From Shinella yambaruensis (GTDB lineage: Bacteria; Pseudomonadota; Alphaproteobacteria; Rhizobiales; Rhizobiaceae): a stretch of DNA of 64,000 nt. The stretch is taken from the NCBI RefSeq assembly GCF_022899355.1, contig NZ_JALJCK010000003.1:248001-312000 (forward strand), read 5' to 3'. Numbering within the stretch: position 1 is the stretch's first letter; each line of letters opens with the position of its first letter. This document shows, one piece after another, positions 26,014 through 33,178 of the stretch. Under the pieces are notes generated by a model, which saw only the letters and a list, made by a program, of their open reading frames with translations, did no database searches and was not told the DNA's origin. The translations under genes and the position numbers were made by a program.

Positions 26014-27391
26014 CCCAAGCCGCCAGCTTGCGGTCGATCGTCTTGCGGGAAATGCCGAGCTGGCGCGCCGCCTCGTCGCGCTGGCCGCTGCAGGCGGTGA
26101 GCACCGAGAGGATGTGGCGCCGCTCGACATCGGCAAGCGAGCCGCCCTCCCTTCCGGCGGCCGCCGCCTGCCCGAACCCGTCCGGAAAGCGGCCGAGGAT
26201 CAGCGTGCGCTCGATGAGATTGCGCAGCTCGCGCACATTGCCCGGCCAGTCATAGGCCGACAGCGCCCGGCGGGCCGCCTCGTCGATGGGCACGGCGGGC
26301 ATGGCGAGCTGCGCCGAGAGCTTCTTCATGAAGAGGACGGCCAGCTCCACCGCATCGCCGTCGCGGTCCTTCAGCGGCGGCAGGTGGATCTGCATGACAT
26401 TGATGCGGAAGAAGAGATCGGCCCGGAAGCGCCCGGCCTGCACCTCCTTTTCCAGCTCCGCATTGGTGGCGAAGACGAAGCGCAGGTCGACCGGCACCTC
26501 GCGTTCGGAGCCGACGGGCCGCACCTTGCGATCCTCCAGCACGCGCAGCAGCTTGCTTTGCGTGGCCGGCGGCATCTCGCTAATCTCGTCGAGGAAGAGC
26601 GTGCCGCCCTGCGCATGCAGGAACAGCCCCTCACGCGCCCGTTCGGCGCCGGTGAAGGCGCCCTTCAGGTGGCCGAACAGCTCGCTTTCGATCATGTCCG
26701 CCGGGATCGCCCCGCAATTGACCGGCACGAAGGGTTTCGCCGCGCGGTCGGACAGCGCGTGCAGCGAGCGCGCCGCCACTTCCTTGCCGGTGCCCGACTG
26801 GCCGGTGAGCAGGACCGAGGTCGGCAGCGGCGCGACGCGGGCGATGGTTTCGCGCACGCCGGCGATGGCGGCCGATTCGCCGATCAGCCGGTCGCGCAGG
26901 AGGATATGGTCCGACGTCGCCTTCAACTCGTAGCGCAGCACGTAGTTTTCGCGCTGCAGGCGGATGCGGTCGAGGCAGCGCGCGACGGCATTGAGCAACT
27001 GGTTGGAGCGGAAGGGTTTCAGGATGAAATCGACCGCACCAGCCCTCAGCGCCTGGATCGCGGTTTCGAGATCGGCATAGGCGGTCATCAGGATGGCATC
27101 GGCGAAGAAGCCGATGGCGCGCTGTTCGGCCAGCCATTCCACGCCGTTCTTCTTCGGCATGATGTTGTCGAGGATGACCACGTCGAAATGGTTCTGGTCG
27201 AGCTTGCGCGAGGCCTCGTCCGTATCGGCCGCCAACTCCAGCTGACGGCAGCGCGGCCCGAGCGTGCGCATCAGGAAGTTGCGCATGCCCGGCTCGTCGT
27301 CGACGACGAGGATCGAGGCCTGCGCCAGCCACGGCCCGAATTCCGGGTCGGCGGACGTGTCGCGCAGCACGCGCGCGGCTTCAGTCGGCAC
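26006..27391 (-). CDS. Sigma-54-dependent response regulator (NtrC/DctD family)
   Basis: 461 aa. The receiver domain spans about 24-145, with phospho-acceptor D75 in VVILDNIMPKKNG. The AAA+ domain spans about 168-400, with Walker A LLTGQSGTGKE, the sigma-54 contact loop GAFTGA and Walker B GGTLFLDEIS. A Fis-type HTH ends the protein (RDEAARQLGISRKTIDRKL). The intact GAFTGA shows that it should activate RpoN promoters. The start is GTG at 27391 with GGGAGGAG upstream. The most economical target is the sigma-54 promoter at 23898, just beyond its partner kinase. Confidence 0.9.
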   Translation of the reverse strand: MPTEAARVLRDTSADPEFGPWLAQASILVVDDEPGMRNFLMRTLGPRCRQLELAADTDEASRKLDQNHFDVVILDNIMPKKNGVEWLAEQRAIGFFADAILMTAYADLETAIQALRAGAVDFILKPFRSNQLLNAVARCLDRIRLQRENYVLRYELKATSDHILLRDRLIGESAAIAGVRETIARVAPLPTSVLLTGQSGTGKEVAARSLHALSDRAAKPFVPVNCGAIPADMIESELFGHLKGAFTGAERAREGLFLHAQGGTLFLDEISEMPPATQSKLLRVLEDRKVRPVGSEREVPVDLRFVFATNAELEKEVQAGRFRADLFFRINVMQIHLPPLKDRDGDAVELAVLFMKKLSAQLAMPAVPIDEAARRALSAYDWPGNVRELRNLIERTLILGRFPDGFGQAAAAGREGGSLADVERRHILSVLTACSGQRDEAARQLGISRKTIDRKLAAWDG

Positions 27392-27540
27392 CTCATCTCC
27401 TCCCGATGGTCAGGCGCGTCAGGTTTGCACGCCCGAATGCGGCAGCGCTGCACGCTTTTGCCCGGACGGCTTGAACACCTACCATAGAAAGCCGCCGCCG
27501 CCAGCACAAGGCAGGCATGGCGGCGGAGCGGGACGAGATG

Positions 27541-27762
27541 TCAGGAGTGCAGATGAATGCGCTCACGGCGTTCACGCATCGCCGCAAGCTCCTGTTCGAC
27601 ATGAACTTTCCGAGCATCCTCCATCGCCACGGCAATGGTTTCGCTGATCACGCGGATGCTGTCTTCCGAGATGAGCGGCGATGCCTCGTGGCATTCCGCT
27701 GCATGCAGTTTGCAAAGCGCGCTGGCAAGCAGCCGCGCATAGTCTTCCGGTTTGCGACCCAT
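27541..27762 (-). CDS. Small hypothetical protein
   Basis: 73 aa, hydrophilic and helical (MGRKPEDYARLLASALCKLH; C-terminal EQELAAMRERRERIHLHS), with no signal or membrane segment. An AAAGGTGG ribosome site precedes the ATG and the upstream 80 nt are AT-rich (ATGTGGCTTTTTGCATTATT), consistent with its own promoter. A GTG nine bases further upstream is an alternative start. A hairpin with CCGCCGCCA/TGGCGGCGG arms follows its stop. No family recognised; it could be a fortuitous frame. Confidence 0.5.
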   Translation of the reverse strand: MGRKPEDYARLLASALCKLHAAECHEASPLISEDSIRVISETIAVAMEDARKVHVEQELAAMRERRERIHLHS

Positions 27763-27934
27763 GTTCCCCACCTTTTTTGATTAGAGCCACAGAAAACCAC
27801 ACAATAATGCAAAAAGCCACATATTTCTCACATGCCGATGGAAAAAATTGCGAGCATCACGACGGGGCTGCCCGCGCGCGAATGCTGCAAAACGAGACTG
27901 TTCGGAAATGAGGCGCGGACATGCCCGCCGGGCG

Positions 27935-29320
27935 TCATCGCGCCGCGGGAAACACGATGTCTGCCTGGAAACCGTCAACACGCCCGGCAACGGGCGATGT
28001 GAGGACGAGGCTGGCGCGCATCTGCGCCAGGAGCCGGTCGGCGATGGAAAGCCCGAGACCCGAGCCTGCGGCGAGCGTCCTGCCGCGGGAAAAGCGCTTG
28101 CGCACCGCGGCCAGCTCCGCCTCGGACATGGCCGCCGCGCCGTTGCGGATGCACACATTGCCCGTTTCGGTCAGGCGGATTTCGACCGGCTCGTCCGCCC
28201 GCCCGTGCAGCAGCGCATTTTCGATGAGGTTGCGCAGCACGATGGCGAAGGCGTCGGCCGTGCCCTCGCGAAGGGCCGGTCCTGCAAGATCGCTCCGGAA
28301 GCGGATGCGGCTTGCGGTGCCCGATGCGCGCTGGAAATCCGTGACGACGACGCCGAGCACGTCCACGAGGTCGAAGGCCGTCTCGCTGACGCCGATCCCG
28401 GCCTCGGCGCGGGCGAGCTGGAGCAGCTTCTCGGTGAGCTTCGTCAGCTTCTGCAGGGAGGCCTCGATCTGCCGGGCGCGGGCGTGGGTCGGGGCGTCCT
28501 TGAGCTCGGCCATGAGCAGCTGCGTCTGCGCGAGCGCGCCGGCAACCGGCGTGCGCAGCTCGTGCGCGCTGTTGGCGGTGAACTCCCGCTCCGCCGCCAG
28601 CACGGCGCGCAGGCGCGCGAGCAGGAGGTTGACGGAGCGCAGGATCGGCTGCAGCTCCCGCGGCAGGTTCTCCGCCGCGATCGCCGCGAGATTGCCGCCG
28701 TCCTTTTCGCCGATCGCCGCCCGCAGCGTCTCGACCGGCAGGAGCACGCGGCGCACGACGAACCAGACGGCCAGCACCGTGGCCGGCACGATGAGCAGCA
28801 CCGGCAGGAGCAGCGCCAGCGCGCCCTCGACCATCGCCTCCCGCCGTTCCTCGGCGGAATCCTCCACCTGCACGAAGATGGCCCCGTCCGCCGTCGCGGC
28901 GGTGTAGACCCGCCCCCGCGCGCCATCCCGGAAGCCGACCTTCAGCGGCACGTCGAACGGCTCCGCCGAGGCGGTGTGCGAATGCAGCAGCACGCGGCCC
29001 GCACGGTCGCGGACCTGATAAGTCAGGTATTCCTCGCCGGGCTGCGCGGGCGAGCGCTCGATGCGCCGGGGGACATTCAGGTCGTCGCGACGGTTGAGGT
29101 CGTCGACGACGAGCGGCACCAGGCGCTCGGCCGTCTCCTGCAGGGCGCTGTCGAATATCTCGCCGAACTCGTCCTGCATGACGAGCGCGCCGAAGCCGAC
29201 GGCGAGGAGCCAGAGGCAGGTGGTGATGACGGTGATCCACAGCATGAGCTGGCCGGCAAGGCTCTTCGGCCGGAAGGCGCTTGCGCGCCGCTCATCGCTC
29301 TGCGGTGCCGGCCCCGTCAT
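27935..29320 (-). CDS. Sensor histidine kinase (PmrB/QseC-like)
   Basis: 461 aa. TM1 lies near 24-47 and TM2 near 166-188, flanking a periplasmic sensor of about 115 residues. The linker is followed by H253 in TANSAHELRTPVAGALAQTQ, an N-box (VLRNLIENALLHG) and SGLGLSIADRL. The PmrB/QseC subfamily senses cations, pH or cationic peptides. Its ATG overlaps the response-regulator stop by four bases (ATGA), making a regulator-kinase pair. The phosphoethanolamine transferase gene lies directly upstream of the pair, as in pmrCAB (eptA-basRS). Confidence 0.88.
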   Translation of the reverse strand: MTGPAPQSDERRASAFRPKSLAGQLMLWITVITTCLWLLAVGFGALVMQDEFGEIFDSALQETAERLVPLVVDDLNRRDDLNVPRRIERSPAQPGEEYLTYQVRDRAGRVLLHSHTASAEPFDVPLKVGFRDGARGRVYTAATADGAIFVQVEDSAEERREAMVEGALALLLPVLLIVPATVLAVWFVVRRVLLPVETLRAAIGEKDGGNLAAIAAENLPRELQPILRSVNLLLARLRAVLAAEREFTANSAHELRTPVAGALAQTQLLMAELKDAPTHARARQIEASLQKLTKLTEKLLQLARAEAGIGVSETAFDLVDVLGVVVTDFQRASGTASRIRFRSDLAGPALREGTADAFAIVLRNLIENALLHGRADEPVEIRLTETGNVCIRNGAAAMSEAELAAVRKRFSRGRTLAAGSGLGLSIADRLLAQMRASLVLTSPVAGRVDGFQADIVFPAAR

Positions 29321-29994
29321 CGGCCGAGCCTGTAGCCGATGCCCCGCAGCGTCTCGACGCAGCCCTTGCCCAGCTTCTTGCGCAGCCGGCTGACATAGAC
29401 CTCGACCGTGTTGCTCTCGATCTCCGCGCCGAAGGCATAGAGCGCCTCCTCGATCTCGCCCTTGGAGACGACCGCATTCGGCCGCGTGGCAAGCCGCGCC
29501 AGCACGGCCCATTCGCGGCCGGACAGATCGACCGGCGCGCCGTTGCGCAGGACCCGGCGGTCGGCCAGCGCGATCGCCATCGAGCCGGCTTCCAGCACCG
29601 GCAGCGAGGAGGCCGCATAGCGCCGCGCGACGGCGAGCATGCGCGCACCGAGCTCGCCGAGATTGAACGGCTTGACGAGATAGTCGTCCGCCCCGCTGTT
29701 GAGGCCCTCGATACGGTCGGAAATCTGGTCATGCGCGGTGAGGATGATGACCGGCACGGCCGTGCCGGCGCGGCGCAGGTCCTTCAGCAGCGAGAGCCCG
29801 CTGCCGTCGGGCAGGCGCAGGTCGAGCAGGATCAGCTCGTAGCCGACCGCATCCGTCGCCGTGCGGCCGTCCTCGAGCGTCTGCATCCAGTCGACCGCAT
29901 GGCCGAGCCCGGCCACGTAGTCGCGCACCGCCTCGCCCAGAACGGCATCGTCCTCGATCAGCAGAACCCTCACGCGCCCGTCTCTCCGCACCAT
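29317..29994 (-). CDS. OmpR/PmrA-family response regulator
   Basis: 225 aa. The receiver has the acidic pair ED near 14-15, phospho-acceptor D58 (ELILLDLRLPDG), the Thr of IILTAHD and KPF. A winged-helix DNA-binding domain follows (about 130-222: LSGREWAVLARLA, NTVEVYVSRLRKKLG). A GTG at 29973 is a possible alternative start. It is 86 nt downstream of the phosphoethanolamine transferase and overlaps the kinase. It probably controls the transferase through the dyad of direct repeats at 31797. Confidence 0.9.
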   Translation of the reverse strand: MVRRDGRVRVLLIEDDAVLGEAVRDYVAGLGHAVDWMQTLEDGRTATDAVGYELILLDLRLPDGSGLSLLKDLRRAGTAVPVIILTAHDQISDRIEGLNSGADDYLVKPFNLGELGARMLAVARRYAASSLPVLEAGSMAIALADRRVLRNGAPVDLSGREWAVLARLATRPNAVVSKGEIEEALYAFGAEIESNTVEVYVSRLRKKLGKGCVETLRGIGYRLGR

Positions 29995-30080
29995 GCGACG
30001 GCCCGCCCATGCGCCCGCGCGTCACCTTCCGAAACCGGAGAATACACGGGGGAAGCCAGGCTTGCCATCGTCCGTCCCGA

Positions 30081-31727
30081 TCAGGACACGGCGCCGCGCC
30101 GGCAGGCGGACAGGAGGTCGAGCGCGGGGTCGCGCACCCTGGTTTCCACCCGCATCATGCCGAGCACGGTGTGGAAGAGCGTGTCGTGCGATTGCGGCTT
30201 CGCCGTCTCCGCATCGAGGCAGGCGCCGGAATAGGCGGCCTTCGCATCCTTGCCGAGCCAGAGCACGAAGGGCACATGGGTCTGCTCGCCCGGCGCGATC
30301 ATATAGGGCGCGCCGTGCAGGTAGAGGCCGAATTCGCCGAGCGATTCGCCGTGGTCGGACATGTAGAGCATCGAGACGTCGAGGCTTTCCTCGGCCTTCT
30401 GCAGCCGGTCGATCACGCCGGCGAGGATATGATCGGTATAGGCGATCGTGTTGTCATAGGCATTCACGATCTCCTCGCGCGTGCAATCGGAAAACTCCGC
30501 GCTGCGGCAGTCCGGCCTGAAGCGGCGGAATGCCTCCGGATACCGCAGCCAATAGGACGGGCCGTGGCTGCCGATCTGGTGCAGCACCAGCACGGTGTCC
30601 GCCTTCACCGATCCGATCCAGGCATCGAGGGCATCGAGCAGCACCTGATCCCGGCACTCGCCGCCCGAGCAGTCGCGCGGGTTGCCGCCCTCGACCAGCG
30701 AGCGCTCCCGCACGCGGGCGGCGATCTTCTTGCTGCCGGTATTGTTGTCCCACCATTCGACGGCGATGCCCGCATGGGCGAGCACGTCGAGCAGGTTCTC
30801 GGTCTCCAGCCCCCTGCGGTGCGAATAGTCGGCGCGGGTATAGACGGAGAACATGCACGGCAGCGAGACGGCGGTCGCCGTGCCGCAGCTCGTCGTGTCG
30901 CCGAAATAGAAAATATCCTTCGTCTTCAGTTCCGGATTGGTCTCCCGCCCATAGCCGCCGAGCGAAAAATTGGCGGCGCGCGCCGTCTCGCCGGCAACGA
31001 CGACCATCAGCCGCGGCTTGCGCCCGGTGACGGGACCATCGCTGACACGGGCATCCGTGCCGAGCGGGCCGGCAACGACGTTTCGATCGGCCGACTGGCC
31101 GGCGGCGAACTGCACGGCCGTGGCGAGGGGAACGATGGGGTTCAGCGTCTCGAACCAGTCGTGATGTGCCCGGACGGTGGCGGCATAGACGCGGGCATGG
31201 GAAAGGCCGGCGACCAGCGCGATGACCAGCGCGGGCAGGATGACCGCGAGATTGGCGCGCAGCTTCCAGAAGAAGGTGTGGTGACGGACCCTGACCCACA
31301 GGAGAAGCGCTGTGGGCAGCACGCCATAGACCAGCATGTGGAGGACGAAACCCGGCGTGATCAGGTGCCCGGCCTCCGCGCTGTTCGTCTCGGCCGCGTT
31401 GCGGATCATCTCCATGTCGATGATCACGCCGTAGCGGTCCATGAACCAGGCGCCGGCGGCACTTGCCAGGATGAGCAGGATGAAGATCGGCTTCATCACA
31501 TATTTCAGCGAGACCGCGACGCAGAGCGCGATATAGAGGCAGGCGATGCCGATAGCGATGGAGAAGAACGTCGTCGGCCGGCCATCGAGATAGAGCCAGC
31601 CCTTCGACCAGAAGCTGCGGTTGGTCAAGGCCAGCAGGTAGAGCGCCGTCAGGATGCTGACGGCAATGCTGCCGAGCTGCGGCCGCCAGAAGGCGGGGGA
31701 GCCGGCCTTGCCGGTTGTCTCGCGCAT
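30081..31727 (-). CDS. eptA: Lipid A phosphoethanolamine transferase (EptA family)
   Basis: 548 aa inner-membrane enzyme, normal length. The N-terminal half has about five membrane segments (about 22-185). The periplasmic sulfatase-like domain begins near 235 with VVVAGETARAANFSLGGYGR, carries the nucleophile Thr in DTTSCGTATAVSLPCMFS, and has the metal ligands in MLYMSDHGESLGEFGLYLHG. It transfers phosphoethanolamine from phosphatidylethanolamine to lipid A phosphate or core sugars, giving resistance to cationic peptides. The ATG at 31727 follows AAAGGA. Likely operon: eptA, response regulator, kinase. Confidence 0.9.
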   Translation of the reverse strand: MRETTGKAGSPAFWRPQLGSIAVSILTALYLLALTNRSFWSKGWLYLDGRPTTFFSIAIGIACLYIALCVAVSLKYVMKPIFILLILASAAGAWFMDRYGVIIDMEMIRNAAETNSAEAGHLITPGFVLHMLVYGVLPTALLLWVRVRHHTFFWKLRANLAVILPALVIALVAGLSHARVYAATVRAHHDWFETLNPIVPLATAVQFAAGQSADRNVVAGPLGTDARVSDGPVTGRKPRLMVVVAGETARAANFSLGGYGRETNPELKTKDIFYFGDTTSCGTATAVSLPCMFSVYTRADYSHRRGLETENLLDVLAHAGIAVEWWDNNTGSKKIAARVRERSLVEGGNPRDCSGGECRDQVLLDALDAWIGSVKADTVLVLHQIGSHGPSYWLRYPEAFRRFRPDCRSAEFSDCTREEIVNAYDNTIAYTDHILAGVIDRLQKAEESLDVSMLYMSDHGESLGEFGLYLHGAPYMIAPGEQTHVPFVLWLGKDAKAAYSGACLDAETAKPQSHDTLFHTVLGMMRVETRVRDPALDLLSACRRGAVS

Positions 31728-31796
31728 CGGATGTCCTTTCGAAAGCGTCTCCGGCAGCCCGCGGGCCACCATCCCGCCCCTCCCTGCCCCGCGAAA

Positions 31797-31845
31797 CTGA
31801 CAGCCGCCTGAACGAACCCGGGGGCGACGTTCAGCGCGGCGTCAG
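31797..31845. promoter_or_regulatory. Dyad of CTGA-type direct repeats upstream of eptA
   Basis: CTGAC-N6-CTGAAC (31797-31813) faces GTTCAG-N6-GTCAG (31829-31845). Each half is a direct repeat with 11-bp period, the spacing used by OmpR/PmrA-type regulators, and the halves are inverted around a 15-nt centre. It lies 70 nt before the eptA start. Confidence 0.5.
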
Positions 31846-31887
31846 GTTGGCGGCGGACAAGACGGCTGTTCGAATATGAGGTGACGC

Positions 31888-32031
31888 GTGAGATCGAGAC
31901 TGCTGCATCCGGGAACGCTGTTCGTGACGGCCCTGGTTTTCCTGGTCCTGTCGATCCCCCTCGCCCAGATGCAATTTCCAAGGCCCCACGGCCAGGACCT
32001 GAGACAGGCGCTGATGCTGCGGGCGGGTTGA
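31888..32031 (+). CDS. Possible small membrane peptide
   Basis: 47-codon frame starting GTG with GAGG six bases upstream. It encodes a basic start (MRSRLLHPGT), one hydrophobic stretch (about residues 11-26) and a polar tail. It lies between eptA and a GST gene in an otherwise gene-free 364-nt gap (31728-32091). The size and ribosome site are suggestive only; no family recognised. Confidence 0.3.
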   Translation: MRSRLLHPGTLFVTALVFLVLSIPLAQMQFPRPHGQDLRQALMLRAG

Positions 32032-32091
32032 AAAATCCGATTGCAAAATGCAATCAGATTTGCGACAAATCCCGCAGACGCGGAGGTTGCC

Positions 32092-32751
32092 ATGAAACCC
32101 GTTCTCTATGCCCATCCCTTTTCCAGCTACTGCCAGAAGGCACTGACGGCGCTCTACGAAAACGGCACCGGTTTCGACTACCGCATGCTCGACCACAACG
32201 ATCCGGAGACGATCGCCGATTTCGAGAGGCGCTGGCCGATCAAGCGTTTCCCGATCCTGGTCGACGGCGACCGGACGATCGTGGAAGCGAGCATCGTCAT
32301 CGAATATCTCGGGCTTCATTACCCGGGACCGGTAAAGCTCATTCCCGACGATCCGAAGGCCGCGATCGAGGTGCGCATGCTCGACCGTTTCTTCGACAAC
32401 TATGTCTCGACACCGCAGCAGAGGATCGTCTTCAACGCCATCCGGCCGGAAGAGAACCGCGATCCTTACGGCGAGAAGGATGCGCGCGACATGCTGGAGC
32501 GGGCCTATGCCTGGCTCGACACCCACATGGACGGCCGGATCTGGGCCACGGGCGACACCTTCACGCTGGCCGACTGCGGCGCCGCTCCCTTCCTGTTCTA
32601 TGCGGACTGGACGCACGCCATCGATCCGGCCTTCGCCAATGTGCATGCCTATCGCCGGCGCCTGCTCGCCCGCCCCTCCTTCGCCCGCGCCGTGGACGAA
32701 GCGCGGCCCTTCCGGAAGTTCTTCCCGCTCGGGGCGCCCGACCGCGACTAG
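32092..32751 (+). CDS. Glutathione S-transferase family protein
   Basis: 219 aa with the GST two-domain layout. The thioredoxin-like N-terminus (about 1-80: VLYAHPFSSYCQKALTALYE) carries SYCQ, where the Cys/Ser could serve as catalytic residue. The cis-Pro region is KRFPILVD and the glutathione-binding E-A-S is in TIVEASIVIEYL. A helical domain follows (about 90-205: ERAYAWLDTHM, FTLADCGAAPFL). Cytosolic; probable glutathione conjugation or reduction of unknown substrates. CGGAGG lies 6 bases before the ATG. It is convergent with the next gene. Confidence 0.9.
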   Translation: MKPVLYAHPFSSYCQKALTALYENGTGFDYRMLDHNDPETIADFERRWPIKRFPILVDGDRTIVEASIVIEYLGLHYPGPVKLIPDDPKAAIEVRMLDRFFDNYVSTPQQRIVFNAIRPEENRDPYGEKDARDMLERAYAWLDTHMDGRIWATGDTFTLADCGAAPFLFYADWTHAIDPAFANVHAYRRRLLARPSFARAVDEARPFRKFFPLGAPDRD

Positions 32752-32762
32752 AGACCCAACGG

Positions 32763-33143
32763 CTAGCCGGCGCGGCAGTGCCGCCGTTCATCGGCCGTGG
32801 CCTCGCGCTCGATGCCGGTTATGACGAGGACCGGCAGGCTCTGCCGCCTGCCGGCAATCTCCTGGTCGCGATCCTCGACATGGCCGCGCAGGACAAGCCG
32901 GCCGTAATAGAGCGCATCCGTCTCGAGGATGCGCTGCCGGTCCGCCTCGGCAAGCCCGTCGATATCAGGGGAGACGCCGCGTGATTCCGCACCGCTGTCG
33001 AGATTGCGGATGGCGGAGGACGGGCACGGCGCCGTCACGCAGCGAAGGCCGTTGTCGCAGACGACATAGCGATCCTGCGCGGCAGCGAGCGGAGACGCGA
33101 ACAGGGGCAGCACGGCGGCAAGGGCAAGGGTTCGAAAGCGCAT
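32763..33143 (-). CDS. Small exported hypothetical protein
   Basis: 126 aa with a clear signal peptide (MRFRTLALAAVLPLFASPLAAAQ, cleavage near 22). The mature part has Cys residues at about 29, 35, 40 and 123 (YVVCDNGLRCVTAPCPS near its start, HCRAG at the end), which may form disulfides in the periplasm. No family is recognised. It lies just downstream of the TPR gene of the cellulose locus on the same strand, 35 nt away, and could be co-transcribed with it. Confidence 0.7.
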   Translation of the reverse strand: MRFRTLALAAVLPLFASPLAAAQDRYVVCDNGLRCVTAPCPSSAIRNLDSGAESRGVSPDIDGLAEADRQRILETDALYYGRLVLRGHVEDRDQEIAGRRQSLPVLVITGIEREATADERRHCRAG

Positions 33144-33178
33144 GCATCATCCTCCGCAAGGATTGCGGCCAAATCGCG

